A stretch of 64,000 bases of DNA, taken from contig NZ_QOHH01000008.1 in the NCBI RefSeq assembly GCF_003319105.1, positions 166,903 to 230,902 on the forward strand, given 5' to 3'. This document shows, in pieces, positions 25,593 through 33,249 of this stretch (the first letter of the stretch is position 1; each line of letters starts with the position of its first letter). Position numbers and translations under genes: made by a program. A model generated the notes under the pieces. It had not been told where the DNA came from. It did not search any database and saw only the letters and a list, made by a program, of their open reading frames with translations. This DNA is from Blastococcus sp. TF02-09 (GTDB taxonomy: Bacteria > Actinomycetota > Actinomycetes > Mycobacteriales > Geodermatophilaceae).

Positions 25593-26435
25593 CTAGCCGC
25601 GCAGTCGGGCGCGCAGGGCGGCCTGCTCGTCGGCGCCGAAGCCGTGCGACTCCAGCCAGCCGATCGGCCCGCCGTACCGCTCGTCGAGCAGCTCGAGGAC
25701 GCGGGTCATCGTCTCCGCGCGCGGGGTGTGGGCGGAGCTGTCCCGCGGGCCCTCCTGGGCGGCGGCGTCCCGGGCGTAGGTGGGGGACGCCGACAGTCGG
25801 GCCATGATCTCGTGGATCACGTCCCCGCTGAGCCCGTAGTCGATCGCGATCTCCTCGTGCGGCACCCCGGCCACGGCGAGGGTGAGCGCGACGACCACGC
25901 CCGTGCGGTCCTTGCCGGCGGCGCAGTGGACCACCGAGGCGCCGTCGGTCTCCGCGGCCAGCGCGCGCAGCGCCGCCACGACGGCATCGCCCCGGTCGGC
26001 GAGGTACCCGAGGTAGATGCGGACGGACGGCGGCTCGTCCTGGTCGCGCTCGGCGATCCCTCGCGGCAGCACCGACTCCAGCCACCCGGACGGCAGGTCG
26101 GGGACCTCTGGCTCGTCCGCGGCGAAGACGTCGGTGTACTCGCCGCGCTCGGGCAGCAGCGTGAAGTGGCGGTGGACAACCTCCGGCCGCGACCTCAGGG
26201 GCCCCCGGCCCTCGAGCAGCACCTCGGCGCTCGTCCGGAGGTCGAGCACCTGGCGCAGGCCGATCTCGCCCACCAGGCGGCGGACGTCGTCGTCGCTGAG
26301 CGTCTGCAGGTTGTCGCTGCGCAGGATGCGGGAGGGCAGCGTGCGGCCGCCGTCGGTGGTGGGCAGCCCGCCCAGGTCGCGGGTGTTCGCGGTGCCGTCC
26401 AGGCGGATCCAGCGGCCGTCGTGTGCAGAGGTCAC
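25593..26435 (-). CDS. Tyrosine-protein phosphatase (DSP-like, PtpB type)
   Basis: A 280-residue phosphatase from GTG 26435. The N-terminal NTRDLGG (17-23) is the family entry motif and the P-loop is HCAAGKDRTG with nucleophile Cys171 and Arg177. The Lys in the P-loop places it with the bacterial PtpB/LipA-like group that can also act on phosphoinositides. Relatives are cytoplasmic or secreted without an obvious signal; none is seen here. It converges on the GGDEF gene with a 6-base gap. Confidence 0.85.
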   Translation of the reverse strand: MTSAHDGRWIRLDGTANTRDLGGLPTTDGGRTLPSRILRSDNLQTLSDDDVRRLVGEIGLRQVLDLRTSAEVLLEGRGPLRSRPEVVHRHFTLLPERGEYTDVFAADEPEVPDLPSGWLESVLPRGIAERDQDEPPSVRIYLGYLADRGDAVVAALRALAAETDGASVVHCAAGKDRTGVVVALTLAVAGVPHEEIAIDYGLSGDVIHEIMARLSASPTYARDAAAQEGPRDSSAHTPRAETMTRVLELLDERYGGPIGWLESHGFGADEQAALRARLRG

Positions 26436-26466
26436 CTGCTGACCGTACGGCGAGCGGGTGTCCGGC

Positions 26467-27348
26467 TCATGCCAGGGTCGGCGACCCGCAGACGGCCAGC
26501 AGGCGCCGGCGCAGCTCCGCCCCGCGGGCGGCGAACCCGCGCTGGGCAGCGGCGTACTCCGCCTTGCCCTCGGGCGTCTCGATCGCGACGGCCGGGAAGC
26601 CGGCGTCACGGAGGTCGTAGGGGGAGGCGCGCATGTCCAGCTCGCGCACGTCGGCGGCGAGCGCGAAGCAGTCGGCGAGCAGCTCGCCGGGCACGAGCGG
26701 ACCGAGCTTGTAGGCCCACTTGTAGAGGTCCATGGTGGCGTGCAGGCAGCCCGGCTGCTCGGTCGCGGTCTGCGTCTCCCGGGTCGGCTGCAGGCGGTTG
26801 CGGCCGACGGCGTCGGGCGTGAAGAAGCGGAACGCGTCGTAGTGGCTGCAGCGGATCTGGTGGCTCTCGACGACCGCGTCGGTGCCGGCCCGCCCCAGCC
26901 GCAGTGGCAGCGCGTGCCGGCGCTCGTCGGCGCGGTAGACCATCGCCCACTCGTGCAGCCCGAAGCAGCCGGTGAAGGCCGGCCGGCCCGCGGTGGCGGC
27001 GAGCAGCCCGCGCACGAACTCCACCGTCGGGCCGCGGTCGGCCAGGTAGGCCGCGCGGTCCAGCGCGACGACGCCGTCGTCGTCGGTGCGGTACCAGCGC
27101 CACCCGGCGTGCGGGGCGGGGCCGTCGTCCGAGGGCGCCAGCCCGGTGCCGGCGCCGGGGTGCCAGCGGCGCAGCCGGCCCGGCGTCTCGGAGTAGTACG
27201 TGAACAGGAAGTCGTGCACCGGGTGGGTCTCGCCCCGCGACCGCCGCGCGCGGTGCGGCGCCGCCCAGCGATCGATGCGCTCCTCGTGCGCCGTGGTCCG
27301 CGCCCGCCATTCCGCCGCCGCCAGGACGGTCAGGGCGGCGGCGGGCAC
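26467..27348 (-). CDS. Protein annotated in relatives as 3-methyladenine DNA glycosylase
   Basis: A 293-residue protein matching a conserved actinobacterial family (AAEWRARTTAHEERIDRW, HPVHDFLFTYYSETPGRLRR, HPGAGTG, FGLHEWAMVYR, QIRCSHYDAFRFFT, LQPTRETQTATEQPGCLHA, MDLYKWAYKLGPLVPGELL). Databases often call it 3-methyladenine DNA glycosylase, but no helix-hairpin-helix glycosylase motif is visible, so the enzymatic name should be treated with caution. GTG 27348 is chosen as the first start outside low-complexity sequence. It is transcribed toward the phosphatase with a 31-base gap. Confidence 0.7.
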   Translation of the reverse strand: MPAAALTVLAAAEWRARTTAHEERIDRWAAPHRARRSRGETHPVHDFLFTYYSETPGRLRRWHPGAGTGLAPSDDGPAPHAGWRWYRTDDDGVVALDRAAYLADRGPTVEFVRGLLAATAGRPAFTGCFGLHEWAMVYRADERRHALPLRLGRAGTDAVVESHQIRCSHYDAFRFFTPDAVGRNRLQPTRETQTATEQPGCLHATMDLYKWAYKLGPLVPGELLADCFALAADVRELDMRASPYDLRDAGFPAVAIETPEGKAEYAAAQRGFAARGAELRRRLLAVCGSPTLA

Positions 27349-27401
27349 CCGGCCAGCATAGGTGGCGCCGTCCGGGCACCGCGCCGCGTGCGGGGGCGTG
27401 C

Positions 27402-27551
27402 TCAGTCGTTGCCGGGACGGGCCACGCCCTCGTCCCGCTGGGCCTCGTCGTCGGTGGTGAGGGTCGCCGAGGCCTCGGGTGCGTCGTCGGGGGACGGCGC
27501 GGTGCCGTCGGCGGTGTCGGGGGACTCGTGGTAGCCGGTGGGGTCGCTCAT
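27402..27551 (-). CDS. Short acidic disordered protein, 49 residues
   Basis: Starts at ATG 27551 with a GGAGG ten bases upstream and overlaps the stop of the previous small gene by four bases (ATGA). The product (begins MSDPTGYHESPDTADG, ends EAQRDEGVARPGND) is made almost wholly of Asp, Glu, Pro, Thr, Ala and Gly. It is the second gene of a two-gene operon with a SigB-like promoter. No family recognised; a hydrophilin-like stress role is inferred. Confidence 0.6.
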   Translation of the reverse strand: MSDPTGYHESPDTADGTAPSPDDAPEASATLTTDDEAQRDEGVARPGND

Positions 27552-27799
27552 GCGTCTGGTCCTCCAGATCTCGTGGTGGGTCCCTCGACCTCGCCGGACG
27601 CACCGGCCCGCCGGGCGCGGGCGACGTCGCTGTCGGCCCCGGCGGGCAGGTCGTCGCCCTGGGCGGCGTCGCGCTCCAAGGCGTCCTCGCGGGTGAGGGG
27701 CACGTCGTCGATGTTGGAGGCGGTGTCGCTGTTGTCCCCGGTGCCCGATGCGGTGGGGACGTCCTGCTGGATCCGGTCGCTGCCCTGCGGGTCGCTCAC
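27548..27799 (-). CDS. Short acidic disordered protein, 83 residues
   Basis: Starts at GTG 27799 behind a GAGGAGG site. Polar, acidic and without hydrophobic core (GSDRIQQDVPTASGTGDNSD, LERDAAQGDDLPAGADSDVA). Opens like its neighbour with MSDP. First gene of a coupled pair whose promoter (27836-27861) has the SigB/SigF layout. A longer ATG start at 27847 would include the promoter and is rejected. Confidence 0.62.
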   Translation of the reverse strand: MSDPQGSDRIQQDVPTASGTGDNSDTASNIDDVPLTREDALERDAAQGDDLPAGADSDVARARRAGASGEVEGPTTRSGGPDA

Positions 27800-27835
27800 G
27801 GTGCCTCCTCGATCGACGTCGTCGTCGGTCCGGCC

Positions 27836-27861
27836 ATGCCCGGGCACCCCCGCCCGGAAAC
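27836..27861 (-). promoter_or_regulatory. SigB/SigF-like promoter for the two acidic-protein genes
   Basis: Minus strand: GTTT (continuing CC) and GGGCAT with 16 bases between them. The -10 lies 36 bases before the GTG at 27799. The GTTTCC start is shared with the promoters at 30424, 31945, 33223 and 34239. Confidence 0.6.
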
Positions 27862-27865
27862 GACG

Positions 27866-27900
27866 ACGGCCGCCACTCCCTGCCAGGGAGCGGCGGCCGT
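27866..27900 (-). terminator. Terminator of the acyl-CoA dehydrogenase gene
   Basis: Sixteen-base arms (27866-27881 and 27885-27900) with one mismatch and a 3-base loop, five bases past the dehydrogenase stop. It separates that gene from the stress promoter immediately beyond. Confidence 0.75.
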
Positions 27901-27905
27901 GAGCC

Positions 27906-29750
27906 TCAGAACGAAGCCTCGTCGACCTCCATGAGGGAGTTGTCGGTGTTCTCGACGATGACCCGCTCGCTCGCCAGCCGCGGGAGCACCTGGCTGGTGA
28001 AGAAGCGGGTGGCGGCGAGCTTGCCCTCGTAGAAGAACCGGTCCTTCTCGCTGACGTCGCCGGCCAGGGCGGCCAGCGCGACCTCCGACTGGCGGACGAG
28101 CAGCCACGCGGTGACCAGGTCGCCCACGGCCAGCAGCAGGCGGCTGCTGTTCTGGCCCACCTTGTAGAGCGCCTTCATGTCCTGCTGGGCCTCGGTGAGG
28201 TGGCCGAACATCGCCGTGAGCATGCCCTGGACGTCGCCCAGCGCCGCGGCCAGCGCCGCCCGCTCCTCCTTGAGGCGGCCGTTGCCGGCCTCGCTGTCGA
28301 TCGTCGCCTGGATCTGGCCCGCGAGCCAGGTCAGCGCGACCCCGCCGTCCTTGACGATCTTCCGGAAGAAGAAGTCCTGGCCCTGGATCGCGGTGGTGCC
28401 CTCGTAGAGGGTGTCGATCTTGGAGTCGCGGATGTACTGCTCGATCGGGTAGTCCTGCAGGAAGCCCGAGCCACCCAGCGTCTGGAGCGACTCCGCCGTC
28501 AGCAGCTGCGTGGCGCGCTCGGAGCCGAAGCCCTTCACGATCGGCAGCAGCAGGTCGTTGAGCCGGGCGGCCAGCGTCGCCTGCTCGCTGTCCGCGCTGC
28601 CCTCGGCCTCGGCGGCGGTGACCTGGTCGCGGAAGCTCGCGGTGTACAGGTACAGCGCCCGCATGCCCTCGGTGTAGGACTTCTGGAGCATCAGCGAGCG
28701 GCGCACGTCGGGGTGGTGGGTGATCGTGACGCGCGGGGCGTCCTTCGACGTCGCCGTCAGGTCGGCGCCCTGGACGCGGGTCTTCGCGTAGTCCAGCGCC
28801 ACCTGGTAGCCGGCCGACAGCGTGGCGATCGCCTTGGTGCCGACGAACATGCGGGCGTACTCGATGATCGTGAACATCTGGGCGATGCCGTCGTGCACCT
28901 CGCCGACCAGCCAGCCCTGGGCCGGCACCGGCCCGTCGCCGAAGGTGACCTCGCAGGTGGTGGACACCTTGAGGCCCATCTTCTTCTCGACGTTGGTGAC
29001 GTAGGCGCCGTTGCGCTCGCCGAGCTCACCGGTCTCCAGGTCCACGTGGAACTTGGGGACGACGAACAGCGACAGGCCCTTGGTGCCGGGCTTCGCGCCC
29101 TCGGGGCGGGCCAGGACCAGGTGGATGATGTTGTCGCTCAGGTCGTGCTCGGCCGAGGTGATGAAGCGCTTGACGCCCTGGATGTGCCAGGAGCCGTCGG
29201 GCTGCTGCACGGCCTTCGTGGTGCCGGCGCCGACGTCGGAACCCGCGTCGGGCTCGGTGAGCACCATGGTGGCGCCCCACTGCTTCTCGACCATGAGCGC
29301 GGCGAGCTTCTTCTGCTCGGGCGTGCCCAGCTCGTCGAGGACGGTGGCGAAGCTCGGGCCCGAGCCGTACATGAAGACGGCGGGGTTGGCGCCCAGGATC
29401 ATCTCGTAGGCCGCCCACCGCAGCGGGACGGGAGCGCCGAAGCCGCCCATCTCCTCGGGCAGGTCCAGCCGGAACCACTCGCCGTCGGCGAGCGCCTGGA
29501 CCGACTTCTTGAACGACTCGGGCAGGGTCACCGAGTTCGTGGCCGGGTCGAACACCGGCGGGTTGCGGTCGGCGTCGGTGAACGACGCTGCGATGGGGCC
29601 CTCGGCGAGCTTGCGGATCTCGGCGAGGACGCCGCGTGCGGTGTCGGCGTCCATCTGCTCGAACGGTCCGGTGCCGAACCGGTCCTTGGTGTCGAGGAAC
29701 TCGAAGAGGTTGAACTTGAGGTCCCGCAGGTTCGCCGTGTAGTGCGTCAT
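27906..29750 (-). CDS. Acyl-CoA dehydrogenase, FadE5-like
   Basis: A 614-residue acyl-CoA dehydrogenase with the extended N- and C-terminal domains of the mycobacterial FadE5 group, which oxidise a broad range of fatty acyl-CoA esters with FAD. Visible: N-terminal [18 protein letters not shown], the FAD/substrate strand [67 protein letters not shown] and the [14 protein letters not shown] segment. It stands alone, with a palindrome 50 bases upstream that could bind a TetR-family repressor such as the one at 31.0 kb. Confidence 0.92.
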   Translation of the reverse strand: MTHYTANLRDLKFNLFEFLDTKDRFGTGPFEQMDADTARGVLAEIRKLAEGPIAASFTDADRNPPVFDPATNSVTLPESFKKSVQALADGEWFRLDLPEEMGGFGAPVPLRWAAYEMILGANPAVFMYGSGPSFATVLDELGTPEQKKLAALMVEKQWGATMVLTEPDAGSDVGAGTTKAVQQPDGSWHIQGVKRFITSAEHDLSDNIIHLVLARPEGAKPGTKGLSLFVVPKFHVDLETGELGERNGAYVTNVEKKMGLKVSTTCEVTFGDGPVPAQGWLVGEVHDGIAQMFTIIEYARMFVGTKAIATLSAGYQVALDYAKTRVQGADLTATSKDAPRVTITHHPDVRRSLMLQKSYTEGMRALYLYTASFRDQVTAAEAEGSADSEQATLAARLNDLLLPIVKGFGSERATQLLTAESLQTLGGSGFLQDYPIEQYIRDSKIDTLYEGTTAIQGQDFFFRKIVKDGGVALTWLAGQIQATIDSEAGNGRLKEERAALAAALGDVQGMLTAMFGHLTEAQQDMKALYKVGQNSSRLLLAVGDLVTAWLLVRQSEVALAALAGDVSEKDRFFYEGKLAATRFFTSQVLPRLASERVIVENTDNSLMEVDEASF

Positions 29751-29801
29751 CGCGCTGGTGCTCCCGTGCTCCGGATCGTCCTGGGAACGGCGAAGCTACT
29801 C

Positions 29802-29826
29802 GCCGGTAACAAGCGATATTACCGGC
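29802..29826. promoter_or_regulatory. Dyad GCCGGTAA-N9-TTACCGGC before fadE5-like gene
   Basis: A perfect 8-base inverted repeat with a 9-base spacer, 52 bases upstream of the dehydrogenase ATG, in the only A/T-rich stretch of this gap. The half site GGTA recurs just beyond (GGTAGC). The size fits a TetR-family operator for fatty-acid control. Confidence 0.55.
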
Positions 29827-29893
29827 TGGTAGCAAGGAGCACGCACCGTTCCACCCGGACACGCCCCGGAGGGGTGCCCGAGTGGACGGAGGG

Positions 29894-30247
29894 TCAGCGG
29901 TGTCGGCGGCGGGCGCGGAGCACGAGGCCGAGCAGCCCGCTGATGAGTGCACCGAGGGCGGCGGCGATGAGCAGGGCCACCACCAGCGGGGCCTCGATGT
30001 CGGTGAAGACCAGGCTGATGGGCACCGTCTCGCCGTTGTAGACGACGAAGAGCACCAGCACGATCGTCACGAAGATCAGCAGTCCGAGCGCGATCCCGAG
30101 GCCGACGGTGCCCGCCGCCTGCCGGGTGCGGCCGGGCCCCGAGGGCGCCGTGGGTCGCGCCGGTTCCGTTGAGGCCGCGGGCCGGTCCAGGCCCACGCTC
30201 AGGGGGTCCGACGGTGCGCCGGTCGTCCGGGGGTCGGGGGCGGTCAC
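29894..30247 (-). CDS. LapA-domain (DUF1049) membrane protein
   Basis: A 117-residue protein: about 45 polar, Pro/Thr-rich residues, then two hydrophobic helices (GLGIALGLLIFVTIVLVLFV and APLVVALLIAAALGALISGL) joined by YNGETVPISLVFTDIE, the LapA/DUF1049 pattern, ending in RARRRHR. The GTG at 30247 overlaps the stop of the upstream acidic-protein gene by four bases, so they form one unit. E. coli LapA helps lipopolysaccharide assembly; in Gram-positives the role is unknown. Confidence 0.8.
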   Translation of the reverse strand: MTAPDPRTTGAPSDPLSVGLDRPAASTEPARPTAPSGPGRTRQAAGTVGLGIALGLLIFVTIVLVLFVVYNGETVPISLVFTDIEAPLVVALLIAAALGALISGLLGLVLRARRRHR

Positions 30248-30408
30248 CGGGCGTCCGGCTCGGTGTCGGCGGGCGGGTAGGCGGGGCCGGCGATCCCGTC
30301 GGCGGGGCCCTCGGTCGCACCGAGGGAGTCGCTGTCCTCGCCCGGCGCCTTCTCGGCGCCCAGGGGCTTCGCCTCGCGGTCGGTGCCGGCGTCGTTCTCG
30401 TCGGGCAT
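30244..30408 (-). CDS. Short acidic disordered protein, 54 residues
   Basis: ATG 30408 to TGA 30244. Composition is Asp/Glu/Gly/Ala/Pro (MPDENDAGTDREAKPLGAEK, then DGIAGPAYPPADTEPDA). It is translationally coupled (GTGA) to the LapA-domain gene, and a GTTTCC-type SigB-like promoter lies 16 bases before its start. No family recognised. Confidence 0.6.
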   Translation of the reverse strand: MPDENDAGTDREAKPLGAEKAPGEDSDSLGATEGPADGIAGPAYPPADTEPDAR

Positions 30409-30423
30409 GGTCACCGTGCGGTC

Positions 30424-30449
30424 CTTCCCGCCGCTCCGGGGAAGGAAAC
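30424..30449 (-). promoter_or_regulatory. SigB/SigF-like promoter for acidic protein + LapA
   Basis: Minus strand GTTT (then CC) and GGGAAG with 16 bases between. The -35 is perfect; the -10 matches GGG and the A. It is close to the ATG (30408), giving a very short leader. Confidence 0.5.
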
Positions 30450-30453
30450 GGGA

Positions 30454-30900
30454 TCAGCCCTGGTCGGCGAGGGAGGGACCGGCCTCGTGACGCGGGTGGC
30501 CGTGCGTCCGCTCGCGCTGCTTCATGCGCGCCTCGAACACGTGCCGGTCGCCGCCGGAGTGCTCCTCGCGGGCGCGCTCGTCGTAGCCGCGGAAGGCGCT
30601 CCAGTAGCCGGCGTCGAAGTCCTCGACGATCTGGAACGTCCACCGGTCGGCGATGACGTTGCGCCCGACGAGGTCGCGGTCGAGGTCCGCGGCGAGCCCG
30701 GTCGCGCCCGCCTTCTCGAAGAGGTCCACCGACTCCTGCAGCAGGCGGTCGGCCTTCCCGGTGAGCTGGTGGAAGGCGTAGAGGAACCCGCGGGCCTGGT
30801 CGACCGTCTCGAGGGCCTCGGAGAGCTTGCCGAGCGCCTCGACCGTCGTGTCGTCGAGGTCGGGTCGGGTGCGGTCGGGGGTGCGGTGGTCGTCGCTCAC
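30454..30900 (-). CDS. Conserved helical protein of unknown function
   Basis: A 148-residue soluble protein from GTG 30900. The centre is helical and well packed (TTVEALGKLSEALETVDQAR, FLYAFHQLTGKADRLLQESV, DLFEKAGATGLAADLDRDL), then ADRWTFQIVEDFDAGYWSAF; the C-terminus is charged and His-rich (RTHGHPRHEAG). I recognise no named family, though similar proteins occur next to stress genes in actinobacteria. It is the next gene before the acidic-protein promoter and is separated from the TetR gene by a long hairpin. Confidence 0.7.
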   Translation of the reverse strand: MSDDHRTPDRTRPDLDDTTVEALGKLSEALETVDQARGFLYAFHQLTGKADRLLQESVDLFEKAGATGLAADLDRDLVGRNVIADRWTFQIVEDFDAGYWSAFRGYDERAREEHSGGDRHVFEARMKQRERTHGHPRHEAGPSLADQG

Positions 30901-30940
30901 CGCACCATCGTGCGGGGAGTCCTCCGACCACGCCCGACGT

Positions 30941-31004
30941 CAGGCTCAGGAAGCTCTACCTGCGCGTGAGCGGCGGCCGCCGTAGGCAGAGCTTCCTGTG
31001 CCTG
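30941..31004 (-). terminator. Long near-perfect hairpin after the TetR gene
   Basis: Twenty-four-base arms (30941-30964 and 30981-31004) match at 21 positions, with a 16-base loop. It starts six bases after the TetR stop and ends 41 bases before the next gene start, so terminator action for TetR is likely. The stem is longer than usual and could act on both strands. Confidence 0.65.
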
Positions 31005-31009
31005 GGTGC

Positions 31010-31645
31010 TCAGGCGCGGGCGACCGCCGCGTCGATCAGCTTCTCGGCGAGCCGGCGGCCGTGGGCGGCGGGGCCGTCGGGGCCCAGCAGGCCGCCGGAG
31101 AGGTACATGCCGTCGATGATCAGGTGGATCTGCGCGGCGAGGTCCTCACCGCCACCGGGCACGATCTGGTCGGTCAGCCGCTCGAGCCGGGTGTGCAGCT
31201 CGAACTTGTAGTCCGCCGCCGCGCTGCGGGCCGGGTGCTGCGGGTCGTCGTACTCGCTGCTGACGTTGGTGAACGGGCAGCCGCGGAAGCCGACGCGGGT
31301 GACGTCGCGCTCGACGGCGTCGACGACGGAGAGCAGGGCCGCGCGCGGGTCGCCCTCGAGCCGGACGATGTCGGCGTCGATGAAGCCCAGGACCGTCGCG
31401 GACTTGCGGGTGAGGTACGCCCCGACCAGGTCGTCCTTGCTCTTGAAGAGCCGGTAGACGGTCATCTTGCCCAGGCCGGTCTCGCGAACCAGCTCGTCCA
31501 TGCCGACGCTGCGCGAGCTGCGGCTGGAGAACAGCCGCTCCGCGGTGTCGAGCACGATCGCCTGACGTTCGGCCCGGCTCCGGCGAACCGGGGTCGAGAT
31601 GTCATCGACGGAGGCGAGGGTCATGGCGGCGGTCACGGCAGGCAT
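31010..31645 (-). CDS. TetR-family transcriptional regulator
   Basis: A 211-residue regulator (204 if ATG 31624 is used). The N-terminal HTH reads RQAIVLDTAERLFSSRSSRS, VGMDELVRETGLGKMTVYRL and FKSKDDLVGAYL. The C-terminal ligand domain contains VGFRGCPFTNVSSEY, a pattern of regulators controlling oxidoreductase or lipid genes. No gene is divergent from it at close range; the nearest candidate target is the acyl-CoA dehydrogenase operator at 29.8 kb. Confidence 0.85.
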   Translation of the reverse strand: MPAVTAAMTLASVDDISTPVRRSRAERQAIVLDTAERLFSSRSSRSVGMDELVRETGLGKMTVYRLFKSKDDLVGAYLTRKSATVLGFIDADIVRLEGDPRAALLSVVDAVERDVTRVGFRGCPFTNVSSEYDDPQHPARSAAADYKFELHTRLERLTDQIVPGGGEDLAAQIHLIIDGMYLSGGLLGPDGPAAHGRRLAEKLIDAAVARA

Positions 31646-31797
31646 GCTGCCCCAGCCCTGGAGGCCCTCGGTCGCGGCGCGCCGATCGTGGTCGCTCTGA
31701 GTGACGAGAGGTTGACGTGTTCTACGTGGTGAGACGTGCCGGTGGGGCGGCTGTGATCACCGAGCGTGACCGGAGCCCGGTCGGGACCCGGGAAGGC

Positions 31798-31935
31798 TCA
31801 GGAGCGGCGCACCCGGCGGGGGTTGGCCAGCATCCGGGCCACGGTGGTCGCGGTCGACTCCACGCCCCGGGGGTCGTCGGCGGTGGTCCGCGGAGAGGTG
31901 TCGGCTGCCCGGTCGTCGCGCTGGTCGTCGTCCAT
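31798..31935 (-). CDS. Tiny protein with acidic head and basic tail, 45 residues
   Basis: ATG 31935 to TGA 31798. The first 22 residues are highly acidic/polar (MDDDQRDDRAADTSPR), the end is a basic helix (TTVARMLANPRRVRRS). A GTTTCC-type SigB-like promoter lies just upstream. The start has GGAG close to it. Unknown function; the charge split is unlike the purely acidic neighbours. Confidence 0.5.
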   Translation of the reverse strand: MDDDQRDDRAADTSPRTTADDPRGVESTATTVARMLANPRRVRRS

Positions 31936-31944
31936 GTCTCCAGC

Positions 31945-31969
31945 CTGCCCTCCGAACCGTTCCGGAAAC
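31945..31969 (-). promoter_or_regulatory. SigB/SigF-like promoter for the 45-residue gene
   Basis: Minus strand GTTT (then CC) and GGGCAG with 15 bases between. The -10 lies 10 bases before the ATG at 31935, implying a nearly leaderless message. Confidence 0.5.
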
Positions 31970-32029
31970 ACGCTGATCAGGCACTTTCCACCAGTCCGGG
32001 TGGGAGATCTGGCTCACGGCGCACCTCCG

Positions 32030-32959
32030 TCAGCCCTCCTCCGCCAGCGCCTCGGCCACCGCGGCGAGCTGGGTCACCTGCCAGTCGACGAACCCGTCGT
32101 CGTCCGGAGGGAACGCGGTCATCTCGACGACGGGCACGCCGGCGTCCTCGGCGATGTCGCGGAGCCGGTCCGCCGTCGTGCCCTCAGCGGCGCCGTCGTG
32201 GACCAGGACGTCGACGTCCCCCGCACGCAGCGCCGTCTCGAACGCCTCGACGTCCTCCGGGGCCGGCTCGGAGCCCGACCGCAGGCTGCGCCGGAACCCC
32301 GACGGGGTCGCGTCGGCGAGGTCGACGGCGCGGGCCATCGGGCCCCACGCCGTCAGCGTCGTGGCGCAGGTGTGCCCTGCGGAGCCCTCCCGGAGCGCGG
32401 CGACCGCGGCGAGGTAGGGCTGCAGCTCGGCGGTCCAAGCGGTGTGCTGGGCGTCGAAGTAGGGCGCCGCGTCGGGGGAGAGGGCGGCGAGCTCCCGGGT
32501 GACCGCCTCGGCCACCGCCGGGACGACGTCCGGTGCGTACCAGAGCTGGGGGCCGGGCCGGGCCGCGTCGTCGTCGGCGACGTCGGCCGCGGTCATCACC
32601 ACGGGGTCGCCGTCGGAGGCCTCGAGTGCCCGGACCGCCCACCGGTCGTACCGGGCTCCGTTGAGGACGACCAGGTCGGCCGCGGCGAACGCGGCCCGGT
32701 CGGCGGGCACGACGTCGTCGGGGACCCCGGCCGGGGAGGCGGCGATCGTGGTGACGGTGGCGCAGTCCCCGCCGAGCCGCCGGACGACGTCGCTCCACGC
32801 CGCCACCGAGACCACGACGTCGAGGACCTCGCCGGGGCAGGCGGCCGGATCCCCGGAGGCGACGGTGGCCTCGCTGCCCGGTGCGCGGTCGGCCGAGCAG
32901 GCGGACGCGGCGAGGAGCGCGAGCACCGTGACCCCGGCGCGGAGGGGGGCGTGCCGCAC
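32030..32959 (-). CDS. ZnuA-like (cluster 9) substrate-binding lipoprotein lacking metal ligands
   Basis: A 309-residue exported lipoprotein (lipobox LAASAC, Cys21) with the fold of metal ABC transporter binding proteins: VVVSVAAWSDVVRRLGGDCA, AAFAAADLVVLNGARYDRWA, LWYAPDVVPAVAEAVTREL and DVDVLVHDGAAEG. In zinc/manganese relatives the first ligand sits in a DPHxYEPTP motif and the second in HLWYDP; here these read SPAGVPDDVVP and QLWYAP, so both His are gone. It may bind another ligand or be a decoy. No permease or ATPase gene is nearby. Confidence 0.8.
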   Translation of the reverse strand: MRHAPLRAGVTVLALLAASACSADRAPGSEATVASGDPAACPGEVLDVVVSVAAWSDVVRRLGGDCATVTTIAASPAGVPDDVVPADRAAFAAADLVVLNGARYDRWAVRALEASDGDPVVMTAADVADDDAARPGPQLWYAPDVVPAVAEAVTRELAALSPDAAPYFDAQHTAWTAELQPYLAAVAALREGSAGHTCATTLTAWGPMARAVDLADATPSGFRRSLRSGSEPAPEDVEAFETALRAGDVDVLVHDGAAEGTTADRLRDIAEDAGVPVVEMTAFPPDDDGFVDWQVTQLAAVAEALAEEG

Positions 32960-33033
32960 GCGTCCTCCTCCGCCGGCGACCGATGGCAGCCGAGTATGGC
33001 GGTCCGGATCGTCCGGAAGGCCCGCGCCCCGGC

Positions 33034-33183
33034 TCAGGCGTCGGGGGTGTCCGCGCCCCCCTCGAGCTCCTTGCCCTCGGCCGGTTCCTCCGGGTGCGGC
33101 GTCCGGCCCGTGCCCTCGGCCTCGCGGGACGGGGCGCCGCCCTCGGGCTGGTCGACGTCGGATGCGCGGTCGGACTCGGTCAT
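33034..33183 (-). CDS. Short acidic disordered protein, 49 residues
   Basis: ATG 33183 to TGA 33034, with GAGGAGG nine bases upstream. Polar and acidic throughout (MTESDRASDVDQPEGGAPSR, then EEPAEGKELEGGADTPDA). A GTTTCC-type SigB-like promoter lies 40-64 bases before it. Same style as the proteins at 4.4, 27.5, 27.7 and 30.3 kb, without being clearly homologous to them. Confidence 0.6.
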   Translation of the reverse strand: MTESDRASDVDQPEGGAPSREAEGTGRTPHPEEPAEGKELEGGADTPDA

Positions 33184-33222
33184 CGCGGTGCCTCCTCGGG
33201 CTCGGTGGTCCTTCCCGGCCCT

Positions 33223-33247
33223 GTGCCCGTGCCTCCGGACCGGAAAC
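33223..33247 (-). promoter_or_regulatory. SigB/SigF-like promoter for the 49-residue acidic gene
   Basis: Minus strand GTTT (then CC) and GGGCAC with 15 bases between, 40 bases before the ATG at 33183. It overlaps the stop of the ribokinase gene by no more than a few bases. Confidence 0.55.
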
Positions 33248-33249
33248 CG

